From the NCBI GenBank assembly GCA_025356925.1, contig JANXQE010000532.1:1-5848 (forward strand): 5,848 nucleotides of DNA, written 5' to 3'. Position numbers and translations under genes: made by a program. This document shows, piece by piece, positions 1-5,739 of this stretch. The notes below the pieces were generated by a model. It ran no database searches, was not told the DNA's origin, and saw only the letters and a list, made by a program, of their open reading frames with translations. This DNA is from Limisphaerales bacterium (lineage in GTDB: Bacteria; Verrucomicrobiota; Verrucomicrobiia; Limisphaerales; UBA8199). Numbering within the stretch: the stretch's first letter is position 1; every line of letters begins with the position of its first letter.

Positions 1-3000
1 CAGACATACCTGATACCCGATAGCTGGACGGTCAGCCTGGCCTGCGCGCTCGGAACGCTGCCCACCGCATTGCTTACGATGACTGAGTAGAGGCCCGCCT
101 GGTCTGTTGTCACGGCCGCCAGGGTCAGGCTAGAGTCGGTGGCACCCGAGATGGGGGTCCCATTAAACTGCCATTGCCAGGACAACGGCGGGGAGCCCCG
201 GGCGCCCACTGTAAAGGTAACATTGCTGCCAGCAGTCACCTCCCGGCTGAGAGGTTGCAGGTTGATCAAAGGCGCAACGGGCGATTGAAACTCGTAGGCG
301 CCCATATCCACGGTCTCGCTGAAAATGCGCGGATTGCCGTCGAGGTCGGTGGTACTGGACACGAAAGCGTTGATGCCGGCGTTGATGCAGGGCGATGCGG
401 CCTGCAAGTGGAAGTCGCCGTTCGCCTGGTCGACAAAGAGCGGCGCGGCGTCGATGTTCGGCCCGAAGAAGGACGGTGGCGCTGGCGTAGTGCAACAGAA
501 AGTGATCATGCTACCCCAGCTCAAATAACAATTGGCGGCCCAAAGGGAGCCCGGCGCGTTGTTGTAATAGATAATGGAGTTGAAGAGGATGCCCACATAG
601 TCCCCGCCGCCCTGACTCGCGGAGTTGCCGGTCACGGTACAGTTGGTGAGCGCGCAAACGAAGGACCCGCCGCCATAGCTACCTGCCGAATTCCCGGCAA
701 GCAGGCAATTGTCGAGCGAGCAACTGTAGGCTCCGCCGCCCGATTGAGCCGCGGAGTTTCCGATCACCTTACAATTCGTCACCAAGGCACTCCGCCACGA
801 GTCGCAGTAAGCTCCACCTCCGCTAACCTCGGGATCGCTTTGACCCGTTTGTCGGGTCGCTCCATTGGTCAGGGTAAACCCACTAAGGACCGAGTTGCTG
901 CTTAGGTAGACGCACCGAATTGCTGCATCCCCGTTGGTCACGCCTGACACCTGGTAGCCCTGGATGAACGTGACCCCTGGCCCATTCACGCTACGGACCG
1001 TCAGTGGCTGATCCACAGCCACTCGGTTGGTTAGCATGCTCGTTCCCACCGTCCGCCCGCCGGTCTCGTAAAGGCCATTGGTAACGACGATTTCGTCGCC
1101 GAAATTCGCTGCGTCCACTGCATCTTGAATGATATGGGCTGCGGTGGCCCAGTTCGTGTAAGGTGGCGTGGGACTGGGGCTGCTCTGCCAGACATAGCTG
1201 GTGCCAGGTGGCTTGACGGTGAGTATGGCGTCCGCGCTGACGACGCTCCCGAGCGCATTGCTGACGATGACCGAGTACACCCCTGCCTGGTTGGTGGTTA
1301 CCGACTGCAGGGCCAGGGTCGAGTTGGTGGCATCCGGGATGGCAGAACCATTGAACTGCCATTGCCAGGACAACGGCAGGGAGCCCTTGGCGTCAACTGT
1401 GAAGTAGACATTGGTGGTGACAGAGACCGTCTGGCTGAGGGGCTGCAGCGTGATCGCCGGCGCAGTGTCCAGCACCGTTAAAACCGCCACCTGGCTGGTC
1501 ACGGAACCCAGGAAGTTGGTGACCACCACCGAATAGCCACCCGCCTGGTTGGTGGTTACCGGCGCCAGTATCACGCTCGAGCTAGTGGCCGCCGGGATGG
1601 CAGCCCCGTTATGCTGCCATTGCCACGACAACGGCAGGGAACCCGCAGCCGCAGCAGTGAAAGTGACATTACTGCTGCCGGCATAAAGCGTCTCGTTGAA
1701 GGGCTGCACGGTTATGGAAGGCGCAGCGTCTATTACCGTTAAAACCGCCACCTGGCTGGTCGCGGAGCCCAGAACGTTGGTGATCACCACCGAATAGGCA
1801 CCCGTTTGCCTGGTCGTCACCGTCGATAGCGCCAGACTCGAGTCGGTGGCACCCGGGATCGCGGCCCCCTCAAACTCCCATTGCCAGGACAAGGGCGGCA
1901 AGGAGCTCGCGGTGAGAACTGTGAACAGAACATTGGTGCCGGAGTATACCGACTGGCCAAGCGGCTGTTGAGTGATCAAAGGCGGGGCGCCTTGAACCGT
2001 TAAGACCGCCACTTGGCTGGTCACCGAGCCGAAGGTGTTAGTGACCACCACCGAATACCCACCCGCCTGATCGGGAGTCGCTGCCGGGAGGTTATAGCTC
2101 GAGTTGGTGGCGTTGAAGATGGCAGTCCCATTAAACTGCCACTGGAAAGACAAGGGTGGGGTTCCCGAAACACCAACTCTGAAAGTGATATTGCTGCCGA
2201 CAAGGACCGTCATGTAGATGGGCTGCTGGGTAATCTGAGGCGCAGCTCCTGGCACTGGTATCACCGTTAAGACCGCCACCTGGCTCGTAACCGAGCCCAA
2301 GGCGTTAGTCACCACGACGGAATAGCCACCCGCCTGGTTGGTCGTCACGAACGCCAACGTCAGGCTGGAGCTGGTAGCCGCAGGCACGACGGTCCCATTA
2401 AACAGCCACTGCCAGGACAACGGCAGGGAGCCCTTGGCCGCTGCTGTGAAAGTGACATTGGTACCGGCGGATATTGTCTGACCGAGGGGCTGAAGAGTGA
2501 TTGAAGGCGCAGCGTCAATTACAGTTAAAACCGCCACCTGGCTGGTGATCGAGCCGAGGGAATTCGTGATCACGACGGAATAGCCACCCGCCTGGTTGGT
2601 CCGCACGGGCGCCAGCGTCAGGCTCGAGCTGGTGGCGGCCGGAATGACGGCGCCATTGAACTGCCATTGCCAGGACAACGGCAGAGAGCCTGCAGCGTCA
2701 ACGGTGAAGGTGACGTTGCTACCGGCATATAGCGTTTGGCTTAGTGGCTGCAGGAAGATCAACGGCGGACCGGAGAATTGGAACTCAAAGGCGCCCATGT
2801 CCACCGTGCCACCGGAGATGCGCAGGTTGCCGTCGAGGTCAGTTGTGCCGGACACAAAGGCGTTGTTCCCGGCATTGATGCACGGGGAGTTGGATTGCAG
2901 GTGCAGGTTGCCTCCAGCGTAATCGATGAACAGCGGCGCGTTGGTGATGTTGCCAACGCCGTTGGTGGGAATGGGTGTGGTGCAGCAGTAGTTCAGGATC

Positions 3001-3665
3001 ATCCCCGAGGAAAAGTTCGTATCGTACTGAGCGGTGTTGTTGTAGATGATGCAATTGTAGAGCTTGCTGCGGGACCAAACCCCGCCCATTTGGAACGCCA
3101 GGTTGCCACACACCGTGCAGTTGTAGAGCGCGCTCTCAAAGGCACCGCCGCCTAATCCATATTGAGCCCCGGCGACCGAATTCCCGCTCAGCAGGCAGTT
3201 GTACAGCGTTCCACCATACGCTCCGCCGCCATTGGTAGCGGAGTTGCCGACCATCACACAGTTCGTAAGGTAGGCGTTAGTGGAGTTGCACCATACCCCA
3301 CCGCCGTTTGCGGCCCATCCGTTAGTCAGGGTGAACCCGGACAGGCTGGCGCCGTCGGTCAAGGAAACGCACTGATTCGTGCCGCCGCCACTGATGACTG
3401 TGAACTGCGGGCCGTTAACGCCGAGCAGTCCGATCGGTTTGCCCACGACCAACCCACCGGCATACACTCCGTTGGTCACCAGCACCAGGTCAAGCGGCTG
3501 CGCTGCAGCCACGGCATCTTGAATATTGGTGGCCGCCGTGGCCCAAGTGTTGTAAGGCGGCGTCGGGTTTATGCTGCCTGGTGAGACGTAGAGCGGAGCA
3601 GCGGAGAGGTGGGAGGAGATTGCCACCAGGAAGATGCCAGCCGCCAGGCGAATCGTGGTTTTCAT
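1..3665 (-). CDS. Large secreted modular protein: choice-of-anchor Q-type beta-helix modules and tandem Ig-like domains (partial, C-terminus beyond left edge)
   Basis: The frame is open for 1221 codons with no stop, and I read it through codon by codon. Residues 1-22 are a signal peptide (MKTTIR, then a hydrophobic stretch, with cleavage near LSA-A). Module 1 (about 24-297) is a parallel beta-helix: it opens with PTPPYNTWATAA and IQDAV, has an Asn-Cys ladder at 135, 156, 182 and 204, a CCTTP motif at 227-231, an SPCINAG motif, and closes with VDMGAFEF (288-295). Six Ig-like domains follow (about 300-385, 387-468, 476-557, 561-644, 649-731, 736-817). Each has a W-Q-W core, a G-x-YSV strand and an LTV end, and no cysteines. 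Module 2 (about 822-1127) repeats the beta-helix pattern (Asn-Cys at 964, 986, 1008; CCTTP 1057-1061; VDMGAYEF 1119-1126). Ig7 is at 1132-1213. Proteins of this type are exported; binding or adhesion is an inference, and no catalytic motif is evident. The C-terminal anchor, if any, is not visible. Confidence 0.92.
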   Translation of the reverse strand, partial: MKTTIRLAAGIFLVAISSHLSAAPLYVSPGSINPTPPYNTWATAATNIQDAVAAAQPLDLVLVTNGVYAGGLVVGKPIGLLGVNGPQFTVISGGGTNQCVSLTDGASLSGFTLTNGWAANGGGVWCNSTNAYLTNCVMVGNSATNGGGAYGGTLYNCLLSGNSVAGAQYGLGGGAFESALYNCTVCGNLAFQMGGVWSRSKLYNCIIYNNTAQYDTNFSSGMILNYCCTTPIPTNGVGNITNAPLFIDYAGGNLHLQSNSPCINAGNNAFVSGTTDLDGNLRISGGTVDMGAFEFQFSGPPLIFLQPLSQTLYAGSNVTFTVDAAGSLPLSWQWQFNGAVIPAATSSSLTLAPVRTNQAGGYSVVITNSLGSITSQVAVLTVIDAAPSITLQPLGQTISAGTNVTFTAAAKGSLPLSWQWLFNGTVVPAATSSSLTLAFVTTNQAGGYSVVVTNALGSVTSQVAVLTVIPVPGAAPQITQQPIYMTVLVGSNITFRVGVSGTPPLSFQWQFNGTAIFNATNSSYNLPAATPDQAGGYSVVVTNTFGSVTSQVAVLTVQGAPPLITQQPLGQSVYSGTNVLFTVLTASSLPPLSWQWEFEGAAIPGATDSSLALSTVTTRQTGAYSVVITNVLGSATSQVAVLTVIDAAPSITVQPFNETLYAGSSNVTFTAAAAGSLPLSWQWQHNGAAIPAATSSSVILAPVTTNQAGGYSVVVTNFLGSVTSQVAVLTVLDTAPAITLQPLSQTVSVTTNVYFTVDAKGSLPLSWQWQFNGSAIPDATNSTLALQSVTTNQAGVYSVIVSNALGSVVSADAILTVKPPGTSYVWQSSPSPTPPYTNWATAAHIIQDAVDAANFGDEIVVTNGLYETGGRTVGTSMLTNRVAVDQPLTVRSVNGPGVTFIQGYQVSGVTNGDAAIRCVYLSSNSVLSGFTLTNGATRQTGQSDPEVSGGGAYCDSWRSALVTNCKVIGNSAAQSGGGAYSCSLDNCLLAGNSAGSYGGGSFVCALTNCTVTGNSASQGGGDYVGILFNSIIYYNNAPGSLWAANCYLSWGSMITFCCTTPAPPSFFGPNIDAAPLFVDQANGDFHLQAASPCINAGINAFVSSTTDLDGNPRIFSETVDMGAYEFQSPVAPLINLQPLSREVTAGSNVTFTVGARGSPPLSWQWQFNGTPISGATDSSLTLAAVTTDQAGLYSVIVSNAVGSVPSAQARLTVQLSGIRYV
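285..1202 (-). repeat. Second copy of the beta-helix module (first copy at 2775-3596)
   Basis: This segment encodes residues 822-1127 and repeats the layout of residues 24-297. Both copies share the PTPPY opening, WATAA, IQDAV, VTNG-x-Y, VNGP, LSGFTLTNG, GNSA and GGGAY stretches, CCTTP, APLF, SPCINAG, TTDLDGN-x-RI and VDMGA-x-EFQ. The last third is most similar also in DNA (compare about 290-420 with about 2785-2910). The first copy lies behind the signal peptide, this one behind Ig domain 6, so the protein is built from repeating beta-helix plus Ig units. Confidence 0.8.
1215..2768 (-). repeat. Six tandem Ig-domain repeats, about 260 bp period, inside the large secreted protein gene
   Basis: The six Ig-like domains are near-repeats at the DNA level too. 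The segment reading accgttaaaaccgccacc on the plus strand, which encodes the last strand of each domain (QVAVLTV), recurs with small changes at 1474, 1735, 1996, 2263 and 2521. The spacings are 261, 261, 267 and 258 bp, all multiples of three. The W-Q-W core (ccattgccaggacaa on the plus strand) is similarly repeated. Domains 1, 2 and 5 are the most alike; domains 1-2 and 4-5 share the same VIDAAPSIT linker. This pattern fits growth by in-frame duplication. Confidence 0.85.
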
Positions 3666-3670
3666 TCTGT

Positions 3671-3674
3671 CCTC
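3671..3674 (-). promoter_or_regulatory. Ribosome binding site of the large secreted protein gene
   Basis: On the minus strand GAGG lies five bases upstream of the ATG at 3665. It agrees with the signal peptide that begins exactly at that ATG, so this start is well supported. No clear -35/-10 pair was found just upstream. Confidence 0.65.
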
Positions 3675-3692
3675 ATTTGCAGAAGTGGAAGC

Positions 3693-3794
3693 TCACAGCC
3701 AGGAGAGCGCCGAAAGAAGATTCTGGGAATCAGTCGGGTGAACGTTCCAAACCCTCAACCCTGTTTCGCGCCAGCCTGTAAGGTGGCGATTCAT
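3693..3794 (-). CDS. Possible 33-residue leader ORF upstream of the large secreted protein gene (doubtful)
   Basis: An ATG at 3794 opens a 33-codon frame (MNRHLTGW at the start, ending LLSALSWL) that stops at 3693, 27 bases before the ATG of the large secreted protein gene. A G-rich stretch (GGGG) lies about eight bases upstream of this ATG. It resembles no domain known to me. Its frame is also open further upstream (to about 3908), which weakens the choice of start. It may be non-coding; it is listed because its position would suit a leader peptide or part of a dispersed intergenic element. Confidence 0.12.
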   Translation of the reverse strand: MNRHLTGWRETGLRVWNVHPTDSQNLLSALSWL

Positions 3795-3824
3795 GCCGAT
3801 GCCCCGGGCCGTTCTCCGCACATC

Positions 3825-3858
3825 AGCCGTTGACTGTGACAGTAGCGAATCAGCGGCT
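3825..3858 (+). repeat. Imperfect inverted repeat, possible hairpin
   Basis: AGCCGTTGA at 3825-3833 pairs with TCAGCGGCT at 3850-3858. As plus-strand RNA this gives nine pairs including one G-U; as minus-strand RNA the same position is a C-A mismatch. The 16-base loop region overlaps a smaller dyad, ACTGT-G-ACAGT (3833-3843). There is no following T tract, so it is not a classical terminator; it could be an operator or an RNA structure in the leader of the large secreted protein. Confidence 0.35.
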
Positions 3859-3876
3859 CGCGGCAATGCCCAAGAC

Positions 3877-3905
3877 TTGACACTCGCCCCTGCGGCCAAG
3901 ATAAG
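3877..3905 (+). promoter_or_regulatory. Sigma70-like promoter match, no clear gene downstream
   Basis: TTGACA (3877-3882) is followed after exactly 17 bases by GATAAG (3900-3905), four of six matches to the -10 consensus. It points along the plus strand, into the antisense side of the small basic protein gene; mdh begins only about 470 bp further. It may be a chance match or give an antisense or non-coding transcript. Confidence 0.2.
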
Positions 3906-4032
3906 CAAGTGAATCCTGAAACGGCTGCTCCGATTACTGGCCTTGGGAAATTATGCGCTTTCCTTAGCCGTCAGGAGAGAATGCGCGTTCCGAACATGCC
4001 GTCAAGTTTTGCCACTGATGGGACGCTCAGGC

Positions 4033-4236
4033 TCAGTGAGGCTTCTTACTGCGCCTGGCTTTCTGCGCTTTGGGGGCTTTGAGGGCTCTGGGCGCTTTCT
4101 TGGCATGGTTGCCTCCGAAACCGAACCAAGCCCACTTTGTTCCATCTGAGCTGTGACGGGAAGCGCTGCTTGAGGCTGCAGCAGTGCCGGGCACAGAAAG
4201 AACCGCAGCGAGTAACAGAGGGATAAAGCGGCGCAT
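4033..4236 (-). CDS. Small exported basic protein, 67 residues, function unknown
   Basis: Residues 1-21 look like a signal peptide: MRR, a hydrophobic core FIPLLLAAVLSV, then PGTAAA as a likely cleavage region. The mature part begins Ser/Ala-rich, has an aromatic patch (KWAWFGFGG, residues 34-42), and ends in a low-complexity Lys/Ala/Pro/Arg tail (45-67, with KAP and KA repeats). The mature peptide would be short and strongly positive. I recognise no family; a role at the cell envelope or in binding anionic polymers is only inference. The frame extends upstream to 4410, but that start would overlap mdh and bury the signal peptide, so 4236 is preferred. No good ribosome binding site precedes 4236. 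It is divergent from mdh. Confidence 0.62.
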   Translation of the reverse strand: MRRFIPLLLAAVLSVPGTAAASSSASRHSSDGTKWAWFGFGGNHAKKAPRALKAPKAQKARRSKKPH

Positions 4237-4292
4237 AAACTTTGAGTGAGTGTTATGTGCGGACGCGGGCCGTTGCAACCCTAAAAGCTTAA

Positions 4293-4319
4293 TCGGATTT
4301 CGAGTGTCGGATTTCGAGT
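4293..4319. repeat. 13-bp direct repeat in the divergent intergenic region
   Basis: TCGGATTTCGAGT occurs at 4293-4305 and again at 4307-4319, giving a 14-bp period with one base between copies. Each copy has TCG and CGA half-sites around GATTT. It sits between the start of the small basic protein gene (4236) and mdh (4373), where a regulator could act on both. An adjacent 8-bp palindrome, GTTGCAAC, is at 4272-4279, and GTTGCAA recurs at 4318-4324. It may be an operator or a chance duplication. Confidence 0.5.
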
Positions 4320-4372
4320 TGCAAAACGTTGTCTTTTTGTAAACATTCAGAGCCAATGGAATCGCGTAGCTT

Positions 4373-5380
4373 ATGATTATGAGTACCTCACCAGTTCGAG
4401 TTGCAGTCACGGGAGCCGCCGGCCAAATCGGCTATTCCCTGCTCTTTCGCATCGCCTCCGGCGCCATGTTCGGGCCCCATCAACCCGTTATTTTACATCT
4501 CATTGAGATTGAGCCCGCTCTGCCTGCGCTCGGCGGGGTGGTGATGGAACTGGATGACTGCGCATTTCCCCTACTCAAAGGCGTTGTGGCGACTGCCAGC
4601 CTGGATGAGGGCTTTCGCGGGGTGAATTGGGCACTGTTGGTCGGGAGCGTTCCGCGCAAGGCGGGAATGGAGCGCAAAGACCTGCTGGGCATTAACGGCA
4701 AGATCTTTATCGGCCAGGGCCAGGCGATCCAGAAGAATGCCGCGACTGATGTGCGTATTCTGGTAGTCGGCAACCCCTGCAACACGAACTGTCTCATCGC
4801 CATGAACAATGCCCCGGAGCTCCCGCGCGATCGGTTCTTCGCCATGACTCGTCTCGATGAAAACCGCGCCAAGTCTCAGCTTGCAAAAAAGGCGGGAGTC
4901 GAAGTAACCGACGTCAGCCGTCTGGCGATCTGGGGGAATCATTCAGCCACGCAATACCCCGATTTTGAGAATGCCAGGATTAAGAACCAGCGTGCGACCG
5001 AAGTGATCACCGATCAAGCCTGGCTCAAAAGCGAGTTCATCAGCTCGGTCCAACAGCGCGGGGCGGCGATTATCAAGGCGCGGGGAGCGTCCAGTGCCGC
5101 TAGCGCCGCCAACGCTGTGGCGGACACAGTCCGGTCGATTGTTGAGCCGACGGTTTCCCTGGATTGGCACAGCGTATGTCTGTGCTCGGACGGCAGCTAT
5201 GGCGTGGAGAAAGGCTTGATCAGTTCTTTCCCGGTGCGGAGTGATGGTCGCAAGCTGGAGATCGTTGCTGGCTTGCCGATCAGTGAGTTCAGCCGCTCGA
5301 AGATCAATGTGACTGTTGGTGAATTGAAGGAGGAAAAGGCGATGGTCAGCGAACTGCTCCCTCGCACGGTCCAGGCCTGA
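4373..5380 (+). CDS. mdh: NAD-dependent malate dehydrogenase (type 2)
   Basis: Catalyses reversible oxidation of L-malate to oxaloacetate with NAD in the TCA cycle, in the cytoplasm. The 335 residues fit the type 2 (cytosolic-like) MDH family, which is usually about 325-335. The Rossmann motif GAAGQIG is at 14-20 and the acidic residue E45 at the end of the second strand fits NAD rather than NADP. The mobile loop has R95 and R101 (in GMERKDLL), the catalytic pair is D162 (TRLDENR) and H190 (WGNHSATQYPD), and R165 binds substrate. All sit exactly four places after the classical cytosolic MDH numbering (91, 97, 158, 161, 186). The loop usually written NPANTNA reads NPCNTNC here (134-140). The ATG at 4379 is an equally good start; neither has a clear ribosome binding site. 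It is monocistronic, convergent with the downstream gene. Confidence 0.96.
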   Translation: MIMSTSPVRVAVTGAAGQIGYSLLFRIASGAMFGPHQPVILHLIEIEPALPALGGVVMELDDCAFPLLKGVVATASLDEGFRGVNWALLVGSVPRKAGMERKDLLGINGKIFIGQGQAIQKNAATDVRILVVGNPCNTNCLIAMNNAPELPRDRFFAMTRLDENRAKSQLAKKAGVEVTDVSRLAIWGNHSATQYPDFENARIKNQRATEVITDQAWLKSEFISSVQQRGAAIIKARGASSAASAANAVADTVRSIVEPTVSLDWHSVCLCSDGSYGVEKGLISSFPVRSDGRKLEIVAGLPISEFSRSKINVTVGELKEEKAMVSELLPRTVQA

Positions 5381-5399
5381 GCGGCGGCTCTTCGGGCCT
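5373..5399 (+). terminator. Possible hairpin at the mdh stop, between convergent genes
   Basis: AGGCC (5373-5377) pairs with GGCCT (5395-5399). In plus-strand RNA the stem can extend to nine pairs with two G-U pairs, enclosing the mdh stop codon. An alternative inner hairpin is GAGC-GGCG-GCTC (5379-5390). No T tract follows, so a role in ending transcription between the convergent genes is only tentative. Confidence 0.25.
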
Positions 5400-5410
5400 C
5401 GACATCACCG

Positions 5411-5722
5411 CTAGCTCACCGCAATCAGGGATGCGCGTTCGCCGTTGCGGTCGCGCACCACGCCACTCGCCCTCGGATCCAGCACCGGTTTGGCATCCAC
5501 CAGGAAGCGGTACTGGTGGTGCCCGTGATGGAGCGGCACCTGGAGCAGCCACGCTCCGTCAGGCTGGCGCTGCATGGGGTGGGCCTCCGGGTTCCAACCG
5601 TTAAAATCCCCCATTAAAGACACCTGCTTCGCAGCCGGGGCTACGCACACAAAGTTTACGGGCTTCGACATCCTTTTCGCTGAGTAGCGGTTTGGGGCAA
5701 AGAGTGAACTGGCAGGCTGCAT
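5411..5722 (-). CDS. Single-domain AMPK-beta/CBM48-like glycan-binding protein (isoamylase early-set domain)
   Basis: The 103-residue protein is almost entirely one early-set/CBM48-like beta-sandwich, the fold that binds alpha-glucans such as glycogen in AMPK-beta subunits and starch or glycogen-branching enzymes. Visible hallmarks are VSLMGDFNGWN (34-44), DGAWLLQVPL (55-64), and HHQYRFLVD then LDP (68-83). W43 matches the first glycan-stacking Trp of AMPK-beta (W100 in the rat protein), and R72 matches its sugar-contacting Lys, but the second Trp (W133) is replaced by P79. No signal peptide or catalytic domain is present, so it should be cytoplasmic. The start at 5722 is preferred because AAAGGAG lies upstream; M18 (5671) is an alternative but its AAGG lies directly against the ATG. 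It is convergent with mdh. A role as a glycogen-associated scaffold is inference. Confidence 0.88.
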   Translation of the reverse strand: MQPASSLFAPNRYSAKRMSKPVNFVCVAPAAKQVSLMGDFNGWNPEAHPMQRQPDGAWLLQVPLHHGHHQYRFLVDAKPVLDPRASGVVRDRNGERASLIAVS

Positions 5723-5732
5723 GAAGCTTTTA

Positions 5733-5739
5733 CTCCTTT
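5733..5739 (-). promoter_or_regulatory. Ribosome binding site of the CBM48-like gene
   Basis: AAAGGAG on the minus strand lies ten bases upstream of the ATG at 5722. The gap is slightly long, but it is the best ribosome binding site in the window and decides for the longer start over the internal ATG at 5671. Confidence 0.6.

Larger units (their letters stand above)
3666..4032. other. Gene-poor spacer between two minus-strand genes
   Basis: No convincing coding region lies here. Short open frames on both strands lack recognisable domains. The stretch is the 5' flank of the large secreted protein gene and the 3' flank of the small basic protein gene. It holds the imperfect hairpin at 3825-3858, a plus-strand promoter-like match at 3877-3905 and a possible 33-codon leader ORF at 3693-3794. 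I see no T-rich intrinsic terminator after the stop at 4033. Confidence 0.5.

Noticed and set aside
174..905. 243-codon open frame on the plus strand
   Set aside because: It lies wholly antisense to the second beta-helix module, which has a continuous domain-bearing frame. Its translation has no recognisable domain and is explained by GC-rich repeat DNA.
1474..2546. Regularly spaced repeats that could suggest a CRISPR array
   Set aside because: The period is about 260 bp, the intervals are homologous to one another, and the whole stretch is coding for Ig domains.
2778..3584. Two plus-strand open frames of 125 and 140 codons
   Set aside because: Both are antisense to the first beta-helix module, and their peptide composition is typical of reversed coding DNA.
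3943..4149. 68-codon plus-strand open frame
   Set aside because: It overlaps the small exported protein on the opposite strand, and no domain or ribosome binding site supports it.
4237..4410. Upstream extension of the small basic protein gene (125 residues in total)
   Set aside because: It would overlap the mdh start, contain the intergenic direct repeats, and place the signal peptide in the middle of the protein.
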